Part shown: piece by piece, positions 47,301-57,359 of the stretch
How the letters are laid out: each line of letters starts with the position of its first letter
Numbering within the stretch: position 1 is the stretch's first letter
From: Pelagomonas calceolata
Lineage: Eukaryota; Sar; Pelagophyceae; Pelagomonadales; Pelagomonadaceae
Assembly: GCA_918797485.1 (NCBI GenBank)
Contig: CAKKNE010000003.1
Span: 992,001 to 1,056,000, forward strand
DNA length: 64,000 nt
Reading direction: 5' to 3'
Translations under genes and position numbers: made by a program
Notes under the pieces: model-generated
What the model was told of the DNA's origin: nothing
The model's database searches: none
The model's input: the letters and a program-made list of their open reading frames with translations, nothing else

Positions 47301-49703
47301 GTCGTCGTCGACTACACAATTCTCTACGCAACCATGGCGGACGCGACGGCCGCAGTTGCATTGGTTCCCACAGCCACCGTCTTCGACGCTGCCGTTCAGA
47401 CCGCCGCGGCCGACGCGGGTGTCTCCGGCGTTTTCGCCGGAGCCACCGTCGAGGCTGTGGCCCCGCCCGTTGCAGCGCAGACGGTCTCGACCACCTACGA
47501 CGACGACGACGATGACGACGAGTGCGACGGCGGTTGCATCGCCTTCCTCCTCATAGTCTGCGTCATGTTACCATTATGCTGCCTCTGTGGCATCGTTTAC
47601 CTCTGCCGCAAGATGATGTGCAAGAAAAAGGACGAGGGCACGAAGGTCGCGCCGACGCAGCAGCAGACCATGACCATCACGATTCCACCGGGCGCGGCGC
47701 CTGGCGCATCGCTCCGGGTTATGACGCCATCGGGACAACCCATAGACATCGTCGTCCCGCCCGGCGCTGGACCCGGGACCCAGCTCCAGGTGCCGGTGCC
47801 GGCGCCTCAACCGGTGCGGCAACCGGCGGCAGCGTCCGCCACGGGCAACAAGCTCGCCTTCGGTGGCGCAGCGGCCGGCGCCGCGGCCGGCGCCGCGGCC
47901 GGCGCCGCGCTCACGACGTCGCAGATGGACATCCTCGGGCCGCTCTCCGGGGTTCTGGCGGCGCTCCCCGCGGCCGCGCCGCCGCCGCTCAATATGTGTC
48001 TGATGCCGTTCACGAGCGCCTTAGCCGAGCTCGGCATCGCGGTGCGCCAGGTGCGCTTCAACAAGGAAGCTGCGGCCATGCTGCAGCGGCGCGGAACGGA
48101 GATCGCCCAGAAGCTCCAGGACGTCGTCAAAGCGACGCAGGGCCTGCCGACGGGACAGGTCGAGGCCGTCGCTCGGACGGTGACGGCCATCGGCCAGGCG
48201 CTCGACGAGGCGGCCAAGTTCCTCCAGCAGTTCTCGAAGAAGGGCGCGTTTAAGAAGCTCTGCTCCGGCTCGCTCGACGCGCGGCAGTTCGGGCTCCTCG
48301 ACAAGCGGCTCTGCGAGCTCAGCAACGAGCTCGGCTCGGCGTTGGACCTCCAACAGCTCGCGCTCCAGGCGCAGCGGTTCGAGAAGATCGAGGGCTTGAT
48401 CCAGCTTCTGGGCCAGCAGACGGTCGACGCGAACAACCAGGCGGCGGCGCAGCGGGCGGCGATCATGTGCGGCATCCAGAAGGGCAGCGCCGTCGAGAGC
48501 GAGGAGCTCTCGGCGCTCGGCCTGAAGCTGGACCAGATCGCCGCGGACGTGAGCACGGTCATCGACCAGAACACGAAGCAGCAGGAGTCGCTCGACGAAG
48601 TGAAGGAGATGGTGGCGGCGAAGAACTCGAAGCTGCGGGGTCGGGCGCTGGCGCGCCAGGATAAAGATAGGGCGCTCGAGGAGCTGGAGATCGAGTTGGA
48701 CTCGGTCGAAGAGAAGCCCATCGCGAAGGGCTCTCAGGGCGCCGTTCACAAGGCTTCGTACCAAGGCGACGTGGTCGCGCTGAAGAAGATGAGTCTCGTC
48801 CTGTGTGGAAATCAACCAGTGCATCGGGTGCACCGACAATTCTTCACTAAGTCATTTCTCGGCGATGACGCGGCCGTCCTGGCTCGGTCAAGCGGTGAGG
48901 AACCGGCATCGCCACGCCATCGAGCAGACATCGCGTCGATGGCGTGGAGGACGACGCGATGATTCAGCACGAACACAGGTCTTATCGGCATCACGGCGAC
49001 GAAGCGGAACAAGATGATGCGGGACTTTTCGACGGAGCTGGCCATCATGGTGAAGCTTCGGAGTCCGCGCATCGTCGCCGTGTATGGGGTGGTGACGACG
49101 GACACGACTTGGCTGGGCCTCGTCGTCGAGTACTGCGGCGGCGGTGACCTGCGCGAGGCGCTCGACGCCGACGACGCGGCAAGTATTGACGAAGCGCAGC
49201 GGCGGAGCTGGCTATCAGACATCGCGCTCGGCATGGCGTACCTCTACTCCAAGGGCGTGGAGCATCGCGACCTCAAGACGTTAAACATCCTCCTCGACGG
49301 CGACCGGCGCTGCAAGGTAACGGACTTCGGTTTGAGCAAATCCGAGTCTCTTGCCACGGCGGCGACGCAGGCGACGGCCGGGGGGGATGCGAAGGGCACG
49401 CCTGCGTACATGGCGCCCGAATTACTCCAGCACAACATTTTCACGGAAAAGGGCGACGTGTACGCCTACGGCATGATCGTCTTCGAGGTACTTACCGGAG
49501 ATACGCCATGGTCGGGCCTCAATCAGATGCAAATCATGATGCAGGTGTGCATTCAGAAGGACCGCCCGAAGATCGACGGCGACGCGCCCGCGGACCTCGT
49601 CGCGTTGATGCAGAGGTGCTGGGCGCCCGAGCCCGACGCTCGACCCTGCTTCGCCGACATCAAAGCCGAGCTCCGCGGCGGCCCCGATACTCCTGCGAAG
49701 TGA
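44358..49703 (+). CDS. Receptor-like TKL kinase with duplicated DUF285 ectodomain (two exons)
   Basis: Exons 44358-48792 and 48979-49703 give 1,719 residues. A signal-like start is followed by two GENGLDRAASK repeats, a membrane-rich stretch, and two Cys-rich modules (WGNGNGWCMSGLDE, near residues 263 and 617). Each module leads into a row of BspA/DUF285 repeats (FNQDIGAWDTSGV), about seven and five. A Ser-rich segment, a transmembrane helix (CIAFLLIVCVMLPLCCLCG, about 1060-1080) and a PPGA-rich intracellular linker follow. The kinase domain (about 1450-1715) has VALKKM, HRDLKTLNILL, DFGLS and APELL, typical tyrosine-kinase-like enzymes. The last 230 bp before the stop lie in a 590-bp tandem duplication. 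The introner intron sits in the kinase N-lobe. Confidence 0.88.
48801..48978 (+). mobile_element. Introner with truncated right end in the kinase gene
   Basis: The left terminus is intact (CTGTGTGGAAATCAACC) and the interior matches the copies at 32309 and 32764, but the right end stops at AGCACGAACACAG: the AAATTTTGATTTCC part of the inverted repeat is deleted while ACACAG is kept. Flanks GTCTCGTC (48793-48800) and GTCTTATC (48979-48986) match at six of eight bases. The intron is 48793-48978 (186 nt, phase 1) and splicing gives KKMSLIGITATK. Confidence 0.9.
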
Positions 49704-50060
49704 TCCGAACGCCCGCACCTCGGCTTCTACTGCGGGAAATCTTACCATACCCTAGCACGCTAGTAGGATATCCTCCCCCCCTTCCTTCATCCTATCTTGT
49801 TCTCACTACATTCAAGCGTAATCATGATAAGAACTCATATTACCTCAAATTCAGGGCTATCCCCTTACGGGAGCATGTCAAACTCCTTAGTCGCCATACC
49901 CGCTGGGTGGCTGGCAGCTTCGCGCTGTCGGCCTACCGTTTTCCACATCTACTGTAATAAATATATAAATTAGAAATCGAGGACTGAGGGGGGGCACATC
50001 ACGTAACGACCCTTTCAATGAAATCCCAAGAGAACTGCGAAAGACGCCGCCCACCGCCTC
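49471..50060 (+). repeat. 590-bp tandem duplication, first unit
   Basis: Carries the last 77 codons of the kinase gene, its stop, and about 357 bp of downstream sequence. The next 590 bp (50061-50650) repeat it with no difference that I can see by eye. Confidence 0.9.
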
Positions 50061-50650
50061 GCATGATCGTCTTCGAGGTACTTACCGGAGATACGCCATG
50101 GTCGGGCCTCAATCAGATGCAAATCATGATGCAGGTGTGCATTCAGAAGGACCGCCCGAAGATCGACGGCGACGCGCCCGCGGACCTCGTCGCGTTGATG
50201 CAGAGGTGCTGGGCGCCCGAGCCCGACGCTCGACCCTGCTTCGCCGACATCAAAGCCGAGCTCCGCGGCGGCCCCGATACTCCTGCGAAGTGATCCGAAC
50301 GCCCGCACCTCGGCTTCTACTGCGGGAAATCTTACCATACCCTAGCACGCTAGTAGGATATCCTCCCCCCCTTCCTTCATCCTATCTTGTTCTCACTACA
50401 TTCAAGCGTAATCATGATAAGAACTCATATTACCTCAAATTCAGGGCTATCCCCTTACGGGAGCATGTCAAACTCCTTAGTCGCCATACCCGCTGGGTGG
50501 CTGGCAGCTTCGCGCTGTCGGCCTACCGTTTTCCACATCTACTGTAATAAATATATAAATTAGAAATCGAGGACTGAGGGGGGGCACATCACGTAACGAC
50601 CCTTTCAATGAAATCCCAAGAGAACTGCGAAAGACGCCGCCCACCGCCTC
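50061..50650 (+). repeat. 590-bp tandem duplication, second unit
   Basis: Second unit of the tandem repeat starting at GCATGATCGT, ending at CCACCGCCTC. Confidence 0.9.
50063..50293 (+). pseudogene. Orphan kinase C-terminal fragment
   Basis: The second unit repeats the 77-residue kinase C-lobe (MIVFEVLTGDTPWSGL to GPDTPAK) and stop, without the N-lobe, catalytic loop or promoter. It is a by-product of the tandem duplication; it could be read only by a transcript running past the first stop. Confidence 0.8.
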
Positions 50651-50731
50651 TCAGGCGTCAGCGCCGTGATCCCCCTCCCTTCCTCGCTCCGCCAAGGTCG
50701 AGGCGTCCATGCACAACTAGCCCCTGAACAT

Positions 50732-50748
50732 CCCCCCCCCCCCCCCCC
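50732..50748 (+). repeat. Homopolymer C(17)
   Basis: Seventeen consecutive C, 160 bp before the repeat-adjacent gene end; prone to length error in sequencing. Confidence 0.9.
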
Positions 50749-50808
50749 GTCGTAAAACAATCGGAGGGCGACGTGGCTAGGTCCTAGCTCTAAGCAAAGG
50801 CAAAACAA

Positions 50809-53800
50809 CTATACCTGCGACCTAAGCCCGGCGAGCTGCGCCTCGAACATGCTCCGCCGCCGCTCCGATTCTTCCGGCGTCGGCGGCGCGGGCGGCGACC
50901 GCGGCGGCGTCTTCGACCGCCGCTTCACCTTCGCGATTCCGTTCGAGACGAGCTCGCCGGTCTTGGCCACGAGGCCGGTTGTCGTCGCCTTGATCTGGTC
51001 CGTCTTCGCTTTTGTCAAAGCGGAGAAGCGCGACCAGGCGTCGGGCAAGGCCGGTTTCGGCGACGGCGGCGCGGCCGCGGACCGGACCGGCCGCGGCGCG
51101 CGCGCGAGACGCAGTTCCAAATCGACCCGCCCTGGCCGGTCGGGCGACGGCCGCGACTTGACCTCCAGGACGACGTCGCCGCGAGCGCGTAAGAGAGGCA
51201 CAATCAATTGCGCGAAACCGGCCTTGACCGCCGGCTCCAGCGACGCCAGCGTCAGGCCCGCCGGGAACTTGTGCGGGATGGTCGGGGACGTCGCGACGAC
51301 GTCGAGCCATAGCCGCACGTACTTTCTTTTTTGTTCATCGGCGGACCACTGCCTTAGTAGCGCGTCGACCTCCTCCGACTCGAGACCAAACTTCGGCACG
51401 GGGTAGGTCTGGGCCTCGTCGCGCCATCCGTCATCATCCACGATAGGTACATTGACACCACTCTTGCGCACGAAGGTGATCGTCACGGGCCTAGGTGCTT
51501 TCTGTATCGTCGCGGCGAAGGCCGCCTCCGTGGTCCCTGTCTCTACTGGTACACCGTCGACGGCCGCGACTATATCGTCGACGAGCACGCCGCGCGCCTC
51601 GGCGGCGCCCCGCGCGCCCACTACTTTTAAATCGCCGCTTTCCTGCAGCTTCACGAGCACGCCGAGCGGGCCCGCGCCAAACACGGCGTGGAAGCGCTCG
51701 CGGGCCGCCGGCGCCGGCGAGCGGGCCTTTTCGGTGTGCTCGCTGTACGACGGCGGCGCGGCCGCGGGCGGCGTCCTCGCCGGCGGCGTCCGCGGCGCAG
51801 GCGCCGGCGCGGGCGGCGTCTTCGGCGAGGGAGCCGGCGCGGGCGTCCTCGGCGAGGGCGCCGGCGCGGCGGCGCGCGAGGACGGCGGCGTCCGGGCGGC
51901 CGCCGGCGCGGGCACGGCCGCGCGCGGCGGCGGCGTGAGCGTCGCCGCCGCCGTCGCCGCCGCGCGCGCCCGCGTCGCCGGCGTCAGCGCGGCGCGCCGC
52001 GGCGCCGGCTTGCTCTCGCGCCGCGCGGGCGACGCGGCCTCCGCCGCCTCGCGGAGGCGCTGGAGCTGGGCCGCCGCGTCCTGCTCGGCCGCGCGGCGCG
52101 CGGCGCGCTCGGCGTCGAGCGCGGCCGCGAGCGTCTCGGCGCGCTCGCGCGCGGCCTCGGCGTCGGCCGTCGCCGCGGCCGTGGCGGTCGCCGCCCGGGA
52201 GAGCTCGGCGAGCCGCGACTCGGCGTCGCGGCGCGCGGCCTGCGCGTCGCCGCGCAGCTGGTTGGCCGCCGCGTCCGACGCGTCGAGCTTCGCCCGGAGC
52301 CGTGCCGCCTCGCCCTTGGCGGCGGCGGCCTCCTCGCGCGCGGCCGTCGCGGCGATGCGAGAAGCGGTCGCCGTGTCACTGTTTTCGTCGAGGGTAGCAG
52401 CGGCGGCGGCGCGCCGCCGCTCCGCGTCGTCGGCGCGCGCGAGCGCCGCGGCCGCGTCGGCCTCCCAGGCGGCGGCGTCGCGGATGGCGCGCTCGCCGGC
52501 GGCCAGCGCCGTGTCGCACTCGCGGCTCGCGCGCGCCGCGGCCGCGGCCGCGGCGTCGCCGCGCGCCGCCAGCGCGTGGCCCGCCGCCACGGCCGCCGCC
52601 GCCGCGTCTTCCGCGGCTTCGGCTCGGGCGCGCTCCCGCGCCGTTGCCGCCGCGCTCGCCGCGGCGTCCTCGCGCGCGTCGCTCGCGGTGGCCGTCGCGT
52701 CGGCGACGCGGGCCTCGAGTTGTGCTATCGCGTCGGCCTGCTCGAAGGCCAAAGCTGCGGCGGCGTCCGACGTGCGCCGTGCGTCGGCGGCGGCGTCCGA
52801 GCTTTGGCGCGCGGCGGCGAGGTCGGCCTCGAGCCTCGAGGCGGCCTCGCGCGCCTCCGCGGTCTCTGCCTTGGAGGCGTCGAGGGCCGCCGTCGCCGTG
52901 GCGGCCGCCTCGCGGGCGCTGGTGGCTTCCTCGAGCGCCGCGGCCAGCGTCTGCGCGGCGTCGGCCGCCTCGGACCGCGCCGTCGCGAGCTCGGCCTCGG
53001 CTTTCGTCGCCCGCTCGTCCCGCTCGCGCACGGCGCGCTTCAGGAGCTTGGTGTCCGCCTTTGCCGTCTCGAGGGCCTTTTTGGCTTCCGCTCGCGCGGC
53101 CTCGACGTCCGCGGATGTTTGCTTGGCCGCGTCGTCGGAGCTTTGGCGGGCGGCGGCGAGCGCCTCCTGGGACTTTTCGGCCTCGTCCTTGAGCGCCGCC
53201 AGCTCCTGAGTCGCTGCCAGGCTCGCCTCGAGGGCGCTCTTGCGTTCGGCCTCGAGCACATTCTTGAGCTTGTCGCACTCGGCGCGCGCTGCCGTGGCTT
53301 CGCCCCGCAGAGCGTCTGCTTCTTGCTTCGCGGCCTTGTCCGCGTTCGACCGCGCGGCCTCCAGAGCAGTCTTCAAGGTCTCGGTCTCCGCGCGAGCCGC
53401 CTGGACTTCGCCGCGCAGCGCGTCGGCCTCCTGGCGCGCCGCCGCCACGGCGTCGTTGCTAGAAGCGCGCGTATCCGCGAGCGCGCCCTTCAGGGCGTCG
53501 ATTTCTTGTTGCGCGTCGGCGCGCGCCGCCTTCACGTCCGCCGCCGAACGCTCGGCCGCGTCGTCGGAGCTTTGGCGCACGGTCGCGAGCGAAGCGGTCG
53601 CCGTCGCGAGCTGCTCCCGCGCGGCGTCGCGCTCGCCGCGGAGCGACGCCGCTTCAGCGTTCGACGTCGCGAGCGCCGATTTGGAAGTCTCCGCCTCGGC
53701 CCGCGCCGCCGCGGTCTCCGTGCGTGCGGCATCGAGCGCTTTTGTCGCGGTCGCCAGCTCGGCTCGAAGTTCGGTTTGGCCCACCGCCGTCGCGGTCCGT

Positions 53801-55125
53801 TCGGAGTCGAGCGCCTGCTTCGCACTGGCGGCCTCGGCGCGTGCCTCGTCGAGCGCTGTCTTGAGAGATGCGGCCGCCTCGCGTGCAATCGCTGCCGCCC
53901 GGTCTCCCGCGGCCTGGTTCTTGCTCTTGAGCGTCGACAGCTCCTTCGCTGCTGCCGCCGAGGCCTCGTCAGCGCTCTCGCGGGCCGCGGCGAGCGCTTG
54001 TTTCAGCTGGTCGCACTCGCCGCGCGCCGCCGTGACCTCGCCGCGCAAGCCGTCGGCTTCGCGGCGCGCGGCCTCGAGCGCCGCTGACGTCTGTTCCTGC
54101 GCATCGCCCGAGCTCTGGCGCGCGGCCTCGAGTTCGCCCCGGAGTGCCTCAACCTCCTTGGCCGCCGCCGCGCTCGCCTCGCGGGCACTCTTGCGCTCAG
54201 CCTCGAGCACGCTCTTGAGTTTTTCGCACTCGCCGCGCGCCGCGGCCGCCTCGCCCCGCAAAGCCTCCGCTTCTTGCTTCGCCGCGCGGTGCGCATTCGA
54301 GCGCGCAGCCTCCAGGGCTTCTTTCAACGTCTCGGTCTCCAAGCGAGCCGCTTGGGTTTCGCCGCGCAGCGCGTCGGCTTCCTGGCGCGCTGCGGCTTGA
54401 GCGTCGTCTCTGGACATGCGCGTTTCCGTGAGCGCGCTTTTCAGCGCGTCGATTTCTTGTTGCGCGGAGGCATCGGCGCGCGCAGCAGCCAGCTCCTTCT
54501 TGAGGCCGGCGACCTCCTGGTGCGCAGCCGCGACCGCATCGCCGCTGGATGCTCGTGCGGCGTCGAGAGCGCCCTTCAGGGAGTCGATCTCCTGGCGCGC
54601 CGTGGCGGTCGCGGCGTCCTCAGAAGCGCGCGCCGCGGCGAGTTCCTTTTTCAGGGCCTCGACCTCCTGGCGACTGCCGCTACCAGCGGTGGCGAGCTGC
54701 TGCTTGAGACCGGCGACCTCGGTGCGGCCCGCCGCCGCCGCGGTGCGCTCGGAGTCGAGCGCCGTCTTCAGAGACGCGGCCTCGTCGCGCGCGGTCGTCG
54801 CCGCCTGCTCCGCGACGATGCGCGCCGCATTCGCGTCCAGCGCCGACTTCTCGGCCGCGGCGACGCGCTCGCCCGCGTCGGCGCCGGACGTAGAGCTCGC
54901 AGGCGCAGCGCGCGCCGCGGCCAGCGCCTCCTCGAGCTGTCTCGCGTGTCTCCGGAGGAGTTTTCGGTCGCTGGCGGCTTGCGCGAGTTCTTCTCGCGCC
55001 GCGGCCAATGTGGCCTCGCCCTCTTTGAGCGCTGCCTCGGCTTGCGTCGCGCGCTCCTCGCGCTCGCGCACGGCACGCTTCAGCAGCTTAAGGTCCGCCT
55101 TTGCGCGCTCGAGCTTAGCTTCCAT
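50809..55125 (-). CDS. Giant Ala-rich coiled-coil protein with PDZ domain
   Basis: A 1,438-residue protein. Residues 1 to about 1,030 are an uninterrupted coiled coil dominated by Ala, Glu, Lys, Arg and Asp, with a loosely repeated ~60-residue pattern (AARQEADALRGE, TLKTALEAARS, DDAAKQTSADV). A Pro/Ala linker (RTPPSSRAAAPAPSPRTP) leads to a PDZ domain at about 1,140-1,218 (AGPLGVLVKLQESGDLKVV, GVLVDDIVAAVDGVPVE). The C-terminal 200 residues include a small alpha/beta segment and a Lys/Pro-rich tail. A structural or scaffolding role is inferred. Long open frames on the other strand mirror the Ala/Arg codons and are not real. Confidence 0.8.
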   Translation of the reverse strand: MEAKLERAKADLKLLKRAVREREERATQAEAALKEGEATLAAAREELAQAASDRKLLRRHARQLEEALAAARAAPASSTSGADAGERVAAAEKSALDANAARIVAEQAATTARDEAASLKTALDSERTAAAAGRTEVAGLKQQLATAGSGSRQEVEALKKELAAARASEDAATATARQEIDSLKGALDAARASSGDAVAAAHQEVAGLKKELAAARADASAQQEIDALKSALTETRMSRDDAQAAARQEADALRGETQAARLETETLKEALEAARSNAHRAAKQEAEALRGEAAAARGECEKLKSVLEAERKSAREASAAAAKEVEALRGELEAARQSSGDAQEQTSAALEAARREADGLRGEVTAARGECDQLKQALAAARESADEASAAAAKELSTLKSKNQAAGDRAAAIAREAAASLKTALDEARAEAASAKQALDSERTATAVGQTELRAELATATKALDAARTETAAARAEAETSKSALATSNAEAASLRGERDAAREQLATATASLATVRQSSDDAAERSAADVKAARADAQQEIDALKGALADTRASSNDAVAAARQEADALRGEVQAARAETETLKTALEAARSNADKAAKQEADALRGEATAARAECDKLKNVLEAERKSALEASLAATQELAALKDEAEKSQEALAAARQSSDDAAKQTSADVEAARAEAKKALETAKADTKLLKRAVRERDERATKAEAELATARSEAADAAQTLAAALEEATSAREAAATATAALDASKAETAEAREAASRLEADLAAARQSSDAAADARRTSDAAAALAFEQADAIAQLEARVADATATASDAREDAAASAAATARERARAEAAEDAAAAAVAAGHALAARGDAAAAAAARASRECDTALAAGERAIRDAAAWEADAAAALARADDAERRRAAAAATLDENSDTATASRIAATAAREEAAAAKGEAARLRAKLDASDAAANQLRGDAQAARRDAESRLAELSRAATATAAATADAEAARERAETLAAALDAERAARRAAEQDAAAQLQRLREAAEAASPARRESKPAPRRAALTPATRARAAATAAATLTPPPRAAVPAPAAARTPPSSRAAAPAPSPRTPAPAPSPKTPPAPAPAPRTPPARTPPAAAPPSYSEHTEKARSPAPAARERFHAVFGAGPLGVLVKLQESGDLKVVGARGAAEARGVLVDDIVAAVDGVPVETGTTEAAFAATIQKAPRPVTITFVRKSGVNVPIVDDDGWRDEAQTYPVPKFGLESEEVDALLRQWSADEQKRKYVRLWLDVVATSPTIPHKFPAGLTLASLEPAVKAGFAQLIVPLLRARGDVVLEVKSRPSPDRPGRVDLELRLARAPRPVRSAAAPPSPKPALPDAWSRFSALTKAKTDQIKATTTGLVAKTGELVSNGIAKVKRRSKTPPRSPPAPPTPEESERRRSMFEAQLAGLRSQV

Positions 55126-55462
55126 GTTTTACTTCTCGGTCATTACTTCGTACGGACTGTTCCAACAGTTCTCAGCACACGCAGTCGCGTAACAATGGAG
55201 CAGGAGATTTTTTTTAGCAGAACGAGCTAATGATAGATACACTAGCATTTCAGGTACGGGGGGGTTTGCCGAGGCGGTTCTGCTTAGAAGGAGGTACGCT
55301 GTTATGAAAGAAGCGGCCCGCGCCCGCCGCCGATGAATCGGCGACGCGCGGTGTCTCCCCCCCAGGGGCTCCGCCCACTAGTCCTAGCACCGTAACATCG
55401 ACTACGGGGAACCCTGCGACGTAACTAGCCTCAGCCTTCAGATCTCATCACAATTTAGAACA
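55126..55462. other. Intergenic region between two minus-strand genes
   Basis: A 337-bp region with a GGGGGGG run near 55257-55263 and CTCCCCCCC at about 55366. It must contain the coiled-coil gene promoter; no 24-bp element is seen. Confidence 0.45.
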
Positions 55463-57142
55463 CTAGGCCCCCGCCCCCGGACAGGACGCCTCCCGCGCCG
55501 CCGCCGACCAGAACTCCGCCGAGTAGTCGAAGCACAGCTCCTCGTTCGATTCGATGGACCGCGCCGCGTAGAGGCCGACGCGGTGGTCGCCATCAACAAA
55601 CATGACGCGCGGGATTAAGTTCGGCTGCGGGTGGTGGTTCGCGAACTTGAGTTTGGCGCCCTTCCGCGTCGCGTCGACCACGAGCTCGTCGTCCAGATCG
55701 AACAAAAACGAACACGAGAGCTTGTCGTAGATCTTTCCCCTTCTGTCGGCCTCGTCCTGCGACACCAGCTCGCCCCGATACTCGCCCACCAAATCGCCCT
55801 TCTTCACGGGTTTCAATGCAAAAGCCCCCCAGCCGTGGACCTGGGACCGCCCCAGCACCACGCGCGCGTGCCTATTGGTCCTCAATGCATTGGCAGCGCA
55901 TTCACCCCTACACGCACACACGTCCGGGTCGCACTCGCGCCCCAGCAAGAAGCAGTCGTTCCGCTCCGTGCCGCAGTGCAAACCGTCGCAGCCGGGGTAC
56001 CTTGCTCGACAATCAGAGGCACACGCGCAGTACTTCTCGCAAAAGCCGTTCCTCGCGACGCACGGACAAATCTTCGGGTCGTCGCAAGGACCGTCATGAT
56101 CACAACACACGTACTTCTCCTTCTTGCCCCTTTTACCTCCATGTTCCAAGAGTAGCCGTTGGCGCTTGAACAACATACAGCGATCCAGCTTCCGCTTCTT
56201 TTGGGGTAATAAGGGGATCGGGCCCGCTCTCTCAGCAACGAAGCCCAAAGCTCGTCGCAACGACGCGTCGTCCCGGAAGACCGCCGAGGCCTTCCTCACC
56301 AAAATGGCGTGGTCGCCCCGCGGCAGGTCGTTCCGCCGCTGCTCGCGGCGATACGCCTCCCGCAGGTCTATGGACGACTCGGCGAGCTCCCTCGCGGCGT
56401 CGTCCTCCGCGACGTCCGGGTCGACCCTTTCTCGTGACAAAGGTTGGCCGACCCCGTGGTTCGCACAGTCATAAACAAAGCACCGCCGACAGAAGAGCGA
56501 CTGGTACGAGTTCGCGAGCGACGCGTAGTCATTGCACTGGCGTAGATTCATGGCGTCTATCTTGACTTGTGCCTTCTTCTGACGCGGATTCCTCGCCGCG
56601 TCCAGCGCGGCGGAAACGGCGCGCGGGTCCTCTCTACACGTTTGGAGCTCGGATGACGCGGCCGCGGCCCAGCACAAACCCTCGGAGGGCCGCGGCGCCT
56701 GGACGCCCTCGTCGTAGGCCGCCACGTCCACACCGGTGGTATCGTCGTCTCCGAAGTAAGGAACGTATCTCAAGACCGGGTCGTCGCGCGCGTAGCGGTT
56801 TGTTCTTAATCCGGTCCACGCTAAAGCTTTGGGCAGGGGTACGTGGGGTTCTATCGTCTTCTTGAGCTTCGGGAAGGCGAGTGCAGGCCAACCTTTTGGT
56901 GCGCGCATCGCGCGGCGGTTCGGCTTTATGAGATCAGCGTTCCGCTCCTTCTCTCGCCGTCTCGCGTCTTCCAGTGAAGTCGTTTCGTCCAGTCTCGGGT
57001 AGAGCGCCTTGATTGCGGGCGGCGCGTAGGTCGGTTGCGCGACGAGCGGCGGCGCCGGGCCCGCTCGTTCTGCGCCTTTTTTTAGGGACGCGAAGACCGA
57101 TGCTATCGGCTCGCCGTCGCTCGCGTCGTTGGCTTCGGCCAT
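55463..57142 (-). CDS. E(z)-type SET-domain histone methyltransferase
   Basis: A 559-residue protein. After a basic N-terminal half comes a Cys-rich CXC region (YVCCDHDGPCDDPKICPC, CEKYCACASDCRARYPGC, CDPDVCACRGEC; about residues 335-415), then a SET domain at about 425-545: RSQVHGWGAFALKPVKKG, GEYRGELVSQDEADRRG, FANHHPQPNL (in place of the usual NHS), GIYAARSI-like GLYAARSIESNEELCFDYS. CXC plus SET is the layout of the Polycomb H3K27 methyltransferase E(z)/EZH. The N-terminal SANT motifs of animal EZH2 are not obvious. ATG at 57142. Family call is secure, substrate inferred. Confidence 0.9.
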   Translation of the reverse strand: MAEANDASDGEPIASVFASLKKGAERAGPAPPLVAQPTYAPPAIKALYPRLDETTSLEDARRREKERNADLIKPNRRAMRAPKGWPALAFPKLKKTIEPHVPLPKALAWTGLRTNRYARDDPVLRYVPYFGDDDTTGVDVAAYDEGVQAPRPSEGLCWAAAASSELQTCREDPRAVSAALDAARNPRQKKAQVKIDAMNLRQCNDYASLANSYQSLFCRRCFVYDCANHGVGQPLSRERVDPDVAEDDAARELAESSIDLREAYRREQRRNDLPRGDHAILVRKASAVFRDDASLRRALGFVAERAGPIPLLPQKKRKLDRCMLFKRQRLLLEHGGKRGKKEKYVCCDHDGPCDDPKICPCVARNGFCEKYCACASDCRARYPGCDGLHCGTERNDCFLLGRECDPDVCACRGECAANALRTNRHARVVLGRSQVHGWGAFALKPVKKGDLVGEYRGELVSQDEADRRGKIYDKLSCSFLFDLDDELVVDATRKGAKLKFANHHPQPNLIPRVMFVDGDHRVGLYAARSIESNEELCFDYSAEFWSAAAREASCPGAGA

Positions 57143-57335
57143 GGCTTATTCCTTCGCGCTGCGCACTGCTACTCGTCTTCGGGTCGCGATGCGCTCACAG
57201 GCCACGCGTCTACGTGTATCGCTACCACTGCACACCGCGCAGCGCGGACAGTACGTATGCCAGACAGTTGCGCTGCAGTCGAATGGCACGGATGTTGCAG
57301 CAATCGCGTGAAAAGTGATCAGCACCGCGGAGCTA

Positions 57336-57359
57336 GCTAGCGGCCTGTAAGACACTAGG
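57336..57359 (+). promoter_or_regulatory. 24-bp intergenic element, copy 9
   Basis: GCTAGCG, GCC, TGTAAGACACTAGG. One end base differs from consensus. It is preceded by an extra GCTA giving GCTAGCTAGCG. Confidence 0.65.

Larger units (their letters stand above)
49704..50808. other. 3' region of the kinase gene, mostly duplicated sequence
   Basis: Between the kinase stop and the coiled-coil gene end. It is AT-richer than its surroundings. Apart from the two repeat units it holds a 17-base C run at 50732-50748. No independent gene is supported. Confidence 0.6.

Noticed and set aside
49751-49766. CTAGCACGCTAGTAGG in the kinase 3' region (and its duplicate)
   Set aside because: Half sites at wrong spacing and located after a stop, so not counted as the promoter element.
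49780-49800. Shared ATATCCTCCCCCC tract after the kinase stop and after the carrier stop (about 60448)
   Set aside because: Low complexity and few independent copies; could be a 3' signal but cannot be distinguished from chance.
51452-54087. Several very long plus-strand frames with Ala/Ser or Arg/Gly composition
   Set aside because: They are the antisense of the Ala-rich coiled-coil gene; codon bias keeps stops out. The minus-strand protein has a PDZ domain and a coherent start.
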